DNA of 64,000 nucleotides from assembly GCA_023614405.1 (NCBI GenBank), contig CM042685.1, positions 231,611,661 to 231,675,660 on the forward strand. The letters run 5' to 3'. The DNA comes from Avena insularis. Lineage: Eukaryota > Streptophyta > Magnoliopsida > Poales > Poaceae. Below are positions 41,927 to 52,483 of the stretch, piece by piece. Position numbers and translations under genes: made by a program. Under the pieces are notes generated by a model that was not told the origin of the DNA, did not search any database, and saw only the letters and a list, made by a program, of their open reading frames with translations. The first letter of the stretch is position 1, and the number at the start of each line of letters is the position of its first letter.

Positions 41927-44335
41927 CGGTTTATGTATTAATTGAACTAAGTTGTTTTTTCTCACCTAGCTGAGTTTGTTCTCATCTAACCTAAGTTTGA
42001 CTTAGAAGCAATGCCACTAGCTAGAGTATAAATTTGCTTTTTTCTATCTCACTAAGTTATTTTTCAAGAAAATTAAGTTGTGCATTGATGATTTTAAACT
42101 AACTTGCTTTGTATACTGATTCCAACTAAGTTGTTTTATTTAGCATACTGAAGTCGTTTCCATAATTTTAATCTAATTTTTAACTTTTAATCAAATGCCT
42201 CCTAAGTAGTATACTGATTTTATTAAGTTGCTTTTTGCCATCTCACTAAGTTGTTTTTGGGGAAAATGAAGTTGTAGACTAACGACTTTTAAACTAAGTT
42301 GTCTTTTGTCGTCTCCTCAGTTGTATGCTGGTTCTGATTAAGTTGTTTTATTAAGTATACCTAAGTCGTTTCCTTCGTCCAATCTAAGTTTTTATTTATA
42401 ATCAAACACCCCTAAGTAGTATAATGATTTAATTAAGTTGCTTTTTACCATCTCACTAAACTGTTTTTTCATGAAATTTAAGTTGTACACTGACAATTTT
42501 AAACTAAGTTGCTTTTTGTCATCCTCTCAATTGAAGTTATAGATTCATTGTATTGTTTTTTGATAGCATCTTGTTCTTTTGAATTATATATCTAAATAAG
42601 TTGTATCAGGTGTGTTCTTTAGTTGCTTACGCTAGTATATAGTACATGAATACAACTTTTGCACATACTTGAATATAATTTTTGCATGATTGAGTGATTG
42701 TTGTCTATCTACTAAGTTTTTCCTGGGTAATTATTTTGTTGCATACAAGTGGTTCACATGATTTTCAACTAAGTTGCTACAGGGTGTCCTTGTTACACAC
42801 ATAAGTTGGCTACTTGGATTAGTTAAGTTGTATTGTTAATATGCCTAAGTTGGATACTTGGATTAGTTAAGTTGTATTGTTAATATGCCTAAGTTGCCTA
42901 AGTTGGACGACGATGACTTCCAGGTGACTCACTCTTGCCTTTCCTGATAATATTGTGTCTGGCCATCATGCAACACAGATCGTTGGGCTGCAGGTAGTTT
43001 CGACCTAATCACTACAAGTTTTTTAGCTTGCGTGTGTAGCTAAAAGGTTGAGTGTTTTGTTTTGTGCCCTAAAGTTCGCTGATACCTTATCCTTTGGTAA
43101 ATGAATGGGAGGACTGTTGCTACTTAGTCGCATGCTTGATGAATAGTAGTAGTTAATCTATCTATCTAGTAAACGAGTGGTAAGCGAAAATCCGGGTACT
43201 ATTTTTTTAGGATTACCTCCTATGTGGCTAGTTGTTTAATTAAATTGTTTTGCCAATATGCTTAAGTTGTGTACTGAAATGAATTAAGTTTATTCTTCAA
43301 GCATGTTTGGGTATTGGTACAATCTACCTAGGTGTTCCTTTTTGAGCAACATGCATAATTTGTCTTAAGTTGTTTTACACTTTATCCTAAGTTTTTTCCC
43401 ATAACTATGCAAGTTGCACCTTCGAGTCCACCAAGTTGCAGGATCCTTAGTTGCTTATTTTTTGTTTCATTAAGTTGATAAACAACGCAATCTTAAGTTG
43501 TTTCCCAGAAGTATCTAAGTTGCAACTTTCAGTCCACCAAGTTGAAGGATCCTAAATTTCTTATTTTGTTTCACTAAGTTGATTAATAATTTTAGCTTAA
43601 GTTGTTTCCCATAAAAATCTAAGTTGCAACTTCCACTCCACCAAGTTGCAGGTAGCTATCCACTTAAGTTTCTTCATCAGGAAACTTGGTTTATCAACTT
43701 ACTACAAATTAAGTTATTTATCCCATTCCCTTAAGTTGTTTACTATCCATTGTTAAGTTGTTGTTTTTTGCATATCCATGGACTAGGGTTATTCTTTTAG
43801 ATTCACCACGACTTAATAAGTTGTTTATTCCATTTTACTAAGTTGCCTGGCCACTTCTATTAAGTTTCCTGTTGCTCCTTAGTAATGTTGTTTTTATCAT
43901 GGTTTTGTTATACATGCATGTGCTGGGGATTTACTTTTCTGTGTAGACAATCATGCAAATGATTTAGTTGCTTAGCTCATCTAACTGAGTTTTCCTTGCG
44001 ACACTTTAGTTGATCATTGGGAGTTGTTCATACATGTTTTTTTGCTAAAAACCAAGTTGTGTAGATTCCCTACTTCCTTTTGATGTGAAGTTGACTGTTT
44101 TTTAGTTGTTGCTAAGTTGCTCACTGTTTACTGTTAAGTTGTGTTCAAATTAGTTGCTAAGTTGATCCTAGGAAGCTCTTAAGTTGCACCCTAATTTCTC
44201 CTAAGTTGATCCCTAAGCGCAGCTAGGTTTTTGCTACTAAGAACCTTGCAAGTTGCCTATTTTCAAGTTGTTGTAAAGTTGCTCCCTAATCACTGCTAAG
44301 TTGCTACCTAATTGTTGTTAAGTTGGTGTCTAATT
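41820..44335 (+). repeat. Array of about 50 AAGTTG motifs
   Basis: The word AAGTTG, mostly within (C/T)TAAGTTG, occurs about 50 times by my count in 2.5 kb, spaced from 12 to over 100 bases, almost all in the same orientation. Variants AAGTTT, TAGTTG and AAGTCG fill some gaps. By base composition I would expect about one. Sub-blocks recur, for example GATTTAACTAAGTTG, TCTCACTAAGTTG, CTTAAGTTGTTTCCC, TCCACCAAGTTGCAGG and TTAATATGCCTAAGTTG. It is not coding. Clusters of short repeated motifs near transposon ends can be transposase-binding sites (as in CACTA elements), but no such protein is seen here. Confidence 0.85.
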
Positions 44336-45134
44336 GATGCTAAGTAGTACAAAGTAGCTATTAAGTTTCTGAGCCTACCACATCAGTTATATCCAGGGAT
44401 GCACCGTGATTGATCTAATATGCACATAAGTTCATGCTTCCTTACTTTGATTGTTGTGTTTCAGGAAGGTTTGTTCCAGTACCCTAGAGTACATGCAGAT
44501 CCTAATTTAGGAGTAAAAGAAGAAATGAAATTAAGGGGGGTATGGGGCAGTTAGGTTCGTGTGATCTGATTACCTCTTTTTTATTTCCTTTATAGCTAAG
44601 CCATGAAAAACCTGAAAAATTGTAGGTTCAATGGAGATCTTGGAGGAAGAATAGGCGATGTCCAGAAGAAAGGGAGAGGCGTCATGTGGTCCCGTGGTGG
44701 GGTGGGGACAAGTTGACGTGCGTGAATTTGGGTTGGCACCAGGCTGGTCCAGAACAGCAGGGCACATGATAACCTGATCCGGGGCGTGGGAACCTGACCG
44801 TATTGTCTTTCTGGATGAGGGCTAGATCGGACTAACCAGCCCCCAGGGGCTGGCTAGCAGCGTCCATTAGATATTAACACGGACTTAATCTCTGATACTC
44901 TACAAATCATGCTCTTCCTCATCTTGCATCCGGGGAGAAAATAATTCGGTATAAAAATGGCGTGCATGCTTTAGGTCAGCACCGACTTGGAAGAAATTCA
45001 CCACAGAAGAATAGAGAATTATTTGCATAACTACCACGCACTCGGCCCAAAAAATTGCCTGAATTCTCTCGTGTCGCCGTGAGGGAATGTACTATAGTCA
45101 AACAGCTAAGTACTGCTCCTCTATGTCACCTCTA
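44336..45134. other. Sequence without recognisable gene
   Basis: Contains the near-palindrome CTAACCAGCCCC..GGGGCTGGCTAG at 44832-44857 and otherwise nothing I can assign. A short frame on the - strand (44570-44767) has no family likeness. Confidence 0.4.
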
Positions 45135-46380
45135 GGCAGCGATTAAAAGACAGACTCTACGGTGCAAATAGACGTTATATAGACTGGCTAAATAGAATGT
45201 GTTGTGCCGACCCAAAGAACAGGGTAGACTAAGTATTATGATCTGGAGATTACGAATACAGCCTTACTTAGTAAATGGATTTTCAAGCTATTAACTGAAC
45301 AAGGGACATGGCAAACTCTTATTAAAAGAAAATATGTTGGTTCAAAAGCATTGTCCTAAATGGTTTGAAAACTGAGTGACTCTCATTTTTGGGCTGGCCT
45401 GATGGTGACAAAGAAACATTTTCTATACTTTATGCTTTGATATATTTTCTATTAATAATGAATCCCAGGTAAGGTTTTGGGAGGATAAATGGCTAGGTAA
45501 TGCTACCTCCAAGAACAATATCTTGCATTGTATTTCATTGTTCGTTATAAGTAGGAAATGATTGGCACAGTGTTGGAATCATTTCCACCCAATATAATGT
45601 TCAGAAGGGATCTGATTGGTGCTAGAGTTGACTCTTGGATCACGTTGCTATTGGCTGGCACACGTACAATTATCGGAGGAGCCAGATGAATTCCGATGGC
45701 ATCTAACTGAGAATGGTTTTTTCTTTGTTAGCTCTTTATACAATGCTTTAGCCCAGCCAGCTATCCCAGTATTAGATAATAGGATGATCTGAAATATGAA
45801 GATATCTCTTAAAAACAAAATCTTTGCTTGGTATATTCGCCAAGGGATTATTTTCCTTATAAAAGACAACCTTATTAAACGGAATTGGTATGGGAATCCT
45901 GGGTGCGTATTTTGTCACCACGACAAGACAATCAAACACCTATTTTTTTAATATAATTTTGCACGGTCTATATGGTCATTCACCCAAGCAGTTTCAGGCT
46001 CGTATCCACCACGTAGTATTGCCAACGTCTTTGAGAATCGATTACATAGTATAGATAACAAGTATAAGATTCTTCTTCGGATCGAAGCGATTGCCATTAT
46101 ATGGTCACTATGTTTATGTAGATTATTTACCGGTGTACAAATACCCTTCGGGTTTGGTCGGCACTATATTGTGGTAGAGTATCGCGACCTTTTTATGGAG
46201 GTGTGTATGCGGCTGGAGAATATGGCACGTGACCTGTTTAACAGACATAGATAGCAACATAATCTTCAGATCAGCCTGCCTCAGCATCCTAGACGCTATT
46301 GCAAATACTCATATTGATATGTAATCTGCCTGAATCGTTGAATCATTTTATTTTATGTTGGACTGTGCTAATACGCGGCG
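45135..46380 (+). mobile_element. Decayed L1-type LINE 3' part
   Basis: Same family as the LINE at 14664. Through several stops and shifts one reads the end of RT (CRPKEQGRLSIMIW, WIFKLLTEQGTWQTLIKRKY) and the zinc-binding region: MKISLKNKIFAWYIRQGIIF, LIKRNWYGNPGCVFCHHDKT, then AIAIIWSLCLCR, VEYRDLFMEVCMRLENMARD. The 3' end is not clearly marked by poly(A). Older than the 14664 copy, judged by the number of stops. Confidence 0.75.
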
Positions 46381-46579
46381 CTGCACAATATGTCTATCCG
46401 TACGCCGCCAATACCTCACTCTAGGGAAAACTCTCGCGCGCTCTCACTGCTTATTCAAGCTATCATAAAAGCTACTAGCTTCCTTGATACATCAGCGCTT
46501 CTCAGCCACATATTTCTAGTGATGGTATCGAAATTAATCAGGGACTAAAATGCCATGTTAATTAGATCAAAGCTTCAGA
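46381..46579. other. Short unassigned segment
   Basis: Nothing recognisable between the LINE remnant and the next array. Confidence 0.35.
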
Positions 46580-46950
46580 TTACTAATTGCCACACTAGTT
46601 ATACCTAGTTGCCGGATTAATCAAAAAAATTACTAGATCACTAATTACGAGATTAGTTCGGCCTAGTTTTCAGGTTCAATTGTTGCTACGTAATTACCAT
46701 GTTAGATATCCGACTTGCAAGATTAATTAATACTAATTGTCAAGTTTAATAACATTAAATTAGACATATTTGCAAGATTAGTAATCACCTGGTTAATTAA
46801 GTCTAATTGCCAGGTTCATACACGTTCATACACGTAACTGACAGGTTCAAAATCGCCTAACTGCTAGGTTCATACATGTAGCTGGCAGGTTCAAAAATCG
46901 CCTAATTACCAGATTCAAAACGCCTAACTGCCGGATTAATTAAGGAAACA
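46580..46950 (+). repeat. Array of degenerate TAAYTGCCAGRTTMA units
   Basis: About 14 units of 20-32 bases with the consensus TAA(T/C)TGCCAGGTTCA or TTAAT, for example CTAATTGCCAGGTTCATAC, GTAACTGACAGGTTCAAA, CTAACTGCTAGGTTCATAC, GTAGCTGGCAGGTTCAAA, CTAATTACCAGATTCAAA and CTAACTGCCGGATTAATT. Direct orientation, non-coding. Confidence 0.75.
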
Positions 46951-47029
46951 CTAGTACGGTAGATAACCTCTGCTACTTGCGTCACGAAAATCAGAGATAT
47001 AGGGGCGAGTGGCGCATCAAAAAAATCAG

Positions 47030-47412
47030 TACAGCATGCTCGACGGCGCGTGAACTGCATGCTGCGTGCTCGGTGGCGGCCTCTTCGCGCTACCTGACGA
47101 AGGCCGCCTTCTTGCGCGCTTGTCTCCATGCACTCGTTGGCGCGCCTTCCCAAAGCATTCTCGGCGGCGGCCTCTTCGCGCTACTTGATAAAAGCCTTCT
47201 CCTAGTGCGCTTGTCGACGGCAGCCTCCTTGCTATGTGCTTTGTCATCTGTGGCCTCCTCCGATTCATGCTCGACGGTGGCGGCAGCCTGACTGCCCGAT
47301 GCGTGCCAGCGCGGCGGCAGCCTGTCGATGCTTCTCGGCGAGGGGCCTCCCTGCTACCGCATGCTCGCTTGAGGATGGCCTCTTGATGCGTACCAGCGGC
47401 GGTGGTGGTAGC
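47030..47412 (+). repeat. GC-rich imperfect repeats
   Basis: GGTGGCGGCCTCTTCGCGCT at about 47071 returns as GGCGGCGGCCTCTTCGCGCT at about 47163 (period near 92), with further GGCAGCCTCCTTGCT, GGCGGCAGCCTG and GGGGCCTCCCTGCTACCGC versions up to the copia border. Open frames are short and unlike known proteins. Confidence 0.6.
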
Positions 47413-48802
47413 TGAAAGGATCGTATGGCACCTAGAGGGGGGGTGAATAGGTGCTACTTCAAATTTTCTTCTTTTTCAAATTAGGGTTTGACAAGAAAGG
47501 TAAATTCTCTAGATTATGCAACAAAGGTGAATTTACCTATATGTCAAACAAGCATTAACTAGCACAACACTATGCAAAAACAAGTAAGTAAAGTGCGGTA
47601 AAGGATAGAAGTAACCAAAGTGGTGGACGTGGAGACATAAGAATTTATTTCCCGTAGTTCCTTCCTTTTGAGGGAAAGTACGTATACGTTTGGAGAGGGG
47701 GTGGTTTCAAACCACCAACGTCATGAGAGGCCTCCCTTGTTCTCCGATGGACCTCACCCTAAGGGGTTCGATTCACCTCTTCCACTATATCGGCAACCTT
47801 CAAGGTGGAAGCCAGCACCTTTAAAACTAGTTCGAGTCACACATCCACAACTTAATTGGAGGCTCCCGAATACAAGTAAGCTGTCAAACAATCAAAGACA
47901 AACTTGTAAAACCAAATCTAGAACTAGAGTTTCCAAAGAAACACTAGAGCAAGGGGCCCTCAAGTGAATAAGGGGGAAATAAAGATCTCTCTTGGTGAAG
48001 CAATAGATCAAGGGCACCTCCTTCGATTCTCCAAAGATCGATGACTTTGGATGGTTGAGTGAAGAGATCTTGGCGATTTGATGGCTCAAATGGAGGTGGT
48101 GTTCTTGAGTGAGACGAGCAACCTCTCAAGGTAGGTGAAGGGTGCATTTATAGTCCTTGGTGCAGATCTGACCGTTGAGCATTTATTGCAGCGGTACTAC
48201 CGGAACTCCAAGCGGTAGTACTAGAAAACACCGGTACTACCGGTCAGGTACCATAGATGTGCCATATAGGCAAAACCAGACTCCACGGTCCACACGGTAC
48301 TACTACCGTGGGGCACGGTACTACCGGACCCATGCTGTAGTACCGCATTTCGGTACCGAGGAGGGCAGTGGAATTTGCCAAACTTGCCAAAACCTTCTGT
48401 CGTGTTAGGTACTAAAAAGTGGTACTACCGCTTTTTTGTACCGGTGAAGACAGAGGCGTTTGGCAAACTCGCCCACACCTTCTGTCTTGTCCGGTATCAG
48501 AATGCAGTACTATCGCTTTTTGGTACCGCGGAGGACATAAGGTTTTGGGCAGTTCTCCCAAACCCACTGCCTGGTCCAGTAGCAATCTCCGGTACTGTCG
48601 GCCCTGTGCGGTAGTACCGGTTGATTTTCCGGTACTACCAGACACCACAGAGGCAAAATGCAGGATCAGCAGGGGACCCTTTTTGGGAGGAAAGAGCCAA
48701 GTTATTTCTTGATAAAACCTGTGGTACACTTGGCAAATAATTAGTCCGACATGTGTGTTGTTATAAACACCAAAATCACTTAGGATAGGAAATTCTCTTT
48801 CA
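47413..48802 (-). repeat. 3' LTR of SIRE-like copia
   Basis: On the + strand TGAAAGGATCG to TTCTCTTTCA. Region 48185-48650 is packed with GGTACTACCG/GGTAGTACCG motifs (about ten). Confidence 0.8.
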
Positions 48803-48818
48803 ATCTCCCCCTTTTTGG
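48803..48818 (-). promoter_or_regulatory. Polypurine tract of SIRE-like copia
   Basis: On the - strand CCAAAAAGGGGGAGAT directly before the LTR. Confidence 0.85.
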
Positions 48819-49529
48819 TTTTTGATGACAACACACATTTTGCATGCTAATATTGTGATGACAAACAAGGTTTTGAAAAATAGAGATGGGGCTTCCCCTA
48901 GATAAGTAGAATCAAGCCCCCCCTCTATTTTACAAACTAACTGGGAGTGTATAACTGCACTTATAACACATACCTTTGCACAATAAAGTGTGATGAGAGA
49001 CATATTGACAATGAATAGACAATATTTGAATAGACAATATCATCACACATCACATAAGATGGATCCATATGAGGATAATCATAGCACACAAATGATGGAC
49101 CCACAAGATAACCACATAGTCTCATAGCACAAATAGTTAGTACATAAGATCCACACATAATAAGAGGCAAAGAGCAAATAAAGTTCACAAGCGAGTAAAG
49201 ATCAAAGTATCAAAGGCAAGAACGAGCTTGTGACTTTTCCCATTCAAATCCCGCATGCCTAATGTGCAACTTCTCCCCCTTTGGCATCAAGATGCCAAAA
49301 AGGGACAAGAGCAACACTAACGCCCCGGAGGTCACGCGTCATCATCATACGAGGCATCCTCATGAGTTGGCGGAGCACGGAAAGAGGAGGTGGCATCATC
49401 AACCCAGTGGCTGTGCTTGGAGATACATTGGTCTTCAGGAGTGATGTTGTTCTTGGAGCCCTTGGAGACGGTAAATCCTTGAGATTCCATCAATTCTTTA
49501 TGACACGCACAAGCTTTCTTGGCATAAAC
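48819..49529 (-). other. 3' non-coding region of SIRE-like copia
   Basis: AT-rich sequence between the env-like frame and the polypurine tract; no gene seen. Confidence 0.5.
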
Positions 49530-50740
49530 ATGAGCCTAATACATGCGCTTTTGAGTGTCAACTTGGAAGCAAAACACCTTCTTGAGCTTAGCATCCATCC
49601 TCTTTGCCCATGATGGTTGGGCATGCTTGCGGCGTGAGACCACGAAATCAGCATCATGGGCATCATCTTCATCACCGGACCCCTCCTTAAGTGGGTTCCC
49701 ATCCTCGTCAACTAGTTGGACATCCGCATTGCAAGGTTTAAGATGGGTCTTGATCAACAGAGACTTGTGCTAGTGAGTAACAAGGCGTTGAGAAGAAATG
49801 TCTCTGGCAATAGATGGGAACTTTCTAAGGATGAGAGCCATTATGTATGGAGCAAAAGGAGGCACCCTCCGAGTGTAAGTAGCACAAATCATCTCATTCC
49901 AAATGACATCCATCACATCAAGAGGGTGGCCGGAATCACGGTTGTGATAAGTGGTGATCATAAGATCCACCATGAACCCATGCATCTCATCAACATTGCC
50001 AGCTTAAGGGGCAACGGTCTCATGGAAGATACGGTGCAATATATCATATGTGGGGAGAAGCCCCTTGATCTTACCAGCAACACCGTGCCCCCGGATGTAC
50101 AGTGGAGCAAGAACATCTTTCTTCATGGGACGATCATTGTTGTGACAGCGGTAACCAACTAGAGTGTCTTTTCCACGGTCCTCATACCCAAGAATTGCCG
50201 CAAACTCATCCAAAGTTGCTTGCTTGACAACACCCTCCGTCATCCAGGTGATAGTCCGAGCATGGTTCTTGGAAAAATGAACGGTGGCATAAAACTGAGT
50301 AATGAGCATGGGGTCATAGTCAAGCCGGAGCTACATAATGGGAAGCAAACCAATGTTTGTGCAGAGCTCAAGAGCTTCACTGAAGTAGTTCAAGTGTTTC
50401 TTCATATGATTCATCTCAATCCACTTCTAGGGGACCACAAGCTTTTCATCCTTCATAAGAACCTCAAAGTATACACGCTCTTGGAAGTCTGTGTAAAAGA
50501 GACTATTTTCCCTAGCATGAGAGCGAGCAGCAACATATGGATTGACGGACCGCAAGGCATGGAACTCAACCTTAGACAAATAAGTCAACAGCTTTGGCCC
50601 AGATGGCCCAGAACTCTAACTCTTGCGATGACTCGAGGGGGAGGAGGAGGAGGACCACTACCACGGCCAGCACTTTGCTTAATACCCCCTCCACGTCGGC
50701 CCCGAGTGGATTTCAGCTTCAGACGGTTGCTAGGTTGAGG
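49530..50740 (-). pseudogene. Env-like / extra ORF of SIRE-like copia
   Basis: Read on the - strand from MPQPSNRLKLKSTRGRRGGG (50740), through stops and shifts, to LITQFYATVHFSKNHARTIT with WMTEG (50309), EFAAILGYEDRGKDTL, PMKKDVLAPLYIRGHG, AGKIKGLLPTYDILHRIFHE, MHGFMVDLMITTYHNRDSGH, MDVIWNEMICATYTRRVPPF and MIKTHLKPCNADVQLVDEDG. This protein is common downstream of pol in grass SIRE-lineage elements and has been called envelope-like; its function is not established. I see no clear signal peptide or membrane anchor. At least four disabling changes. Confidence 0.6.
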
Positions 50741-52041
50741 CATGAAATTCAATTTTAGGGAAAATTCAAGTTTAACGAAAAGTTACAAGATGAAATTCAA
50801 GTTTAGGGAAAATTTTACTGTCAGTCATGGTCGGTAGTGCCGGATATCATAAGCGGTAGTACCGAAAAAAATTCTGGTACTACCGGTCATGTGACTACAG
50901 ATGAGATCTGGTAGAATCGATCCATATACTAGCAGCAAAATTATCAAAAACGAGGATTTCTTTGGGCAAGGAGTAATATCTGGTAAACTACACACGGTAC
51001 AACCTCAAAAACAACTGTTTTGACCAAGAATCAAAGTCTCCCTAGATTCAATGGAGAAAACATGGGAGAAGAAGAAGAGGGCGATAGTACCGGTGTCCAT
51101 GGCGGTGGAGATTGAGGAGGAGCCCGCGAGGAGGCCGGATCCAGTGCAGATCCGGTGGAGTGAGGAGAGTGCGGGGCTCCAGCGGCAGCGGTTAGGAGTG
51201 GAGACAGGGGAACAATGGGGCACCAAGAGGTGCCCCCCCACGTCTAAACCCTTAACCAGGACACCGAGGGCTAGTACCAGTGTGTGAACGGTAGTACCAC
51301 TGCGCGGTACTGCTGCACATACACTCGGTAGTGCCAATTGCCGGTAGTGCCGCGAAAACGACTGATAGTACCCCACCTGGGAGGTTTCCAGAAATCGACC
51401 TGGAAACTGACCCCAGCCGGTAGTACTGCTCCTTTTCCTGGTAGTACCGGTTACAGATAGTGCCGCGTAAAAGACTGGTAGTGCCACACCTGGGAATTTT
51501 CCAGGAGTCGACATGGAGACTGACCCCGGCCGGTAGTACCACTCCCTTACCCGGTAATACCATTTCCACCAGAACAGAAAGCCAGATATAAATGGGGAGG
51601 TTCTTGTGCAGAGTAGATGAGGTTTGTAGAAGGACAAGAAAGGCTTAGGTTAAGAGAGTCACACTTATATGGACACATGCACTCTAAAATAGGGAAAACA
51701 TATCAAGAACCAAATGAGAGTGCATGATCTTAAGACCGGAAACAACTCAACAAATGACAAACACGAGTAAGCACCAACCTCTCAAATGTGAGAGGGTGGT
51801 GGCCTAGGCCACCATGTTTGAGTAAACTCGGCTTGGCACCACGAAGATAAATCTTAGGTCCATTACCAAAACTCATCATTTAAGCTCACATATCACAAAA
51901 TGATATTAAGAGAAATGATTTTTATCGCTTTGGGCATAATGGGGGAGGGATAGTCCAATCAATTAGGACCGCACTCCCCCTATATCCATGCCTGCACCTA
52001 AACCAAATAAGGGTTAAGACATAGGTGAGTATGCAAGGTGA
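50741..52041 (-). other. Spacer of SIRE-like copia with GGTAGTACCG motifs
   Basis: Non-coding spacer between RNase H and the env-like frame. About 14 GGTAGTACCG-like motifs lie between 50825 and 51565, as in the LTR. The frame at 51005-51637 on the - strand is built largely of these repeats and is not taken as a gene. Confidence 0.55.
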
Positions 52042-52483
52042 TCAAGTCAAGCTCCTTGAATCTATGATATTTAGTTCATTCCTCAAATAGCAAAACCTTG
52101 CTTCATCAAGTGGCTTTGTGAAGATGTCGGCAAGTTGGTCTTTGGTTGACACATAAGATAGATCAATATCACCTCGAGCAACATGATCTCTAATGAAGTG
52201 ATGGCGAATATCAATATGCTTTGTCCTTGTGTGATCCACCGGGTTGTACGAAATCTTGATAGCACTTTCATTGTCACATAGAAGAGGCACTTTGTCACAA
52301 TGGACACCGTATTCCTTTAAAGTTGCCTCATGCATAGAAATTGAGCGCAAGCACTAGCATCATCCACATACTCGGCTTCGACGGTGGAGAGAGATATACA
52401 ATTTTGCTTCTTAGAATACCAACATACCAAGGACCTACCAAGGAATTGGCAAGCCCTGGATGTTGATTTTCTATCATCCTTAT
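52042..52483 (-). pseudogene. RNase H C-terminus of SIRE-like copia
   Basis: DDRKSTSRACQFLGRSLVCW, SKKQNCISLSTVEAEYVDDA (key glutamate), then a frameshift near 52335 and LKEYGVHCDKVPLLCDNESA (key aspartate), KISYNPVDHTRTKHIDIRHH and STKDQLADIFTKPLDEARF. The upstream part is cut off at 52484 by the Athila LTR. Confidence 0.88.

Larger units (their letters stand above)
39141..44843. mobile_element. Candidate DNA transposon (Mutator/Pack-MULE-like?), with solo LTR inside
   Basis: GGCTGGTTAG at 39141 and its inverse CTAACCAGCC at 44832-44841 may be short terminal inverted repeats (about 11 bp alike). Between them lie a GC-rich, exon-like 5' block (39240-39513 continued at 40816-40919) that ends at a good splice donor (GTGAGTATGG, 40920), then a 3.5 kb AT-rich region with the AAGTTG array. 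Without the solo LTR the unit would be 4.4 kb. No transposase and no target duplication were found, so the borders are tentative. It could also be a fragment of a host gene with a long intron. Confidence 0.25.
47413..52483 (-). mobile_element. Ty1/copia element, SIRE/Maximus-like, truncated by Athila insertion
   Basis: A - strand element. From right to left: the C-terminal part of copia RNase H, a 1.3 kb spacer, an env-like open frame, a polypurine tract and a 1390 bp 3' LTR (47413-48802, TGAAAG..CTTTCA). An extra ORF downstream of pol marks the SIRE (Maximus-like) lineage. The remaining 5' part is separated by the Athila element at 52484 and lies beyond the window. The left flank GTAGC (47408-47412) should be one copy of the target duplication. 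Confidence 0.8.

Noticed and set aside
48185..48650. Regularly recurring GGTACTACCG motifs considered as a CRISPR array
   Set aside because: Motifs are only about 10 bases, irregularly spaced, and inside a plant LTR; no cas genes.
51005..51637. 210-codon open frame on - strand
   Set aside because: Built from GGTAGTACCG-type repeats in a retrotransposon spacer; no domain.
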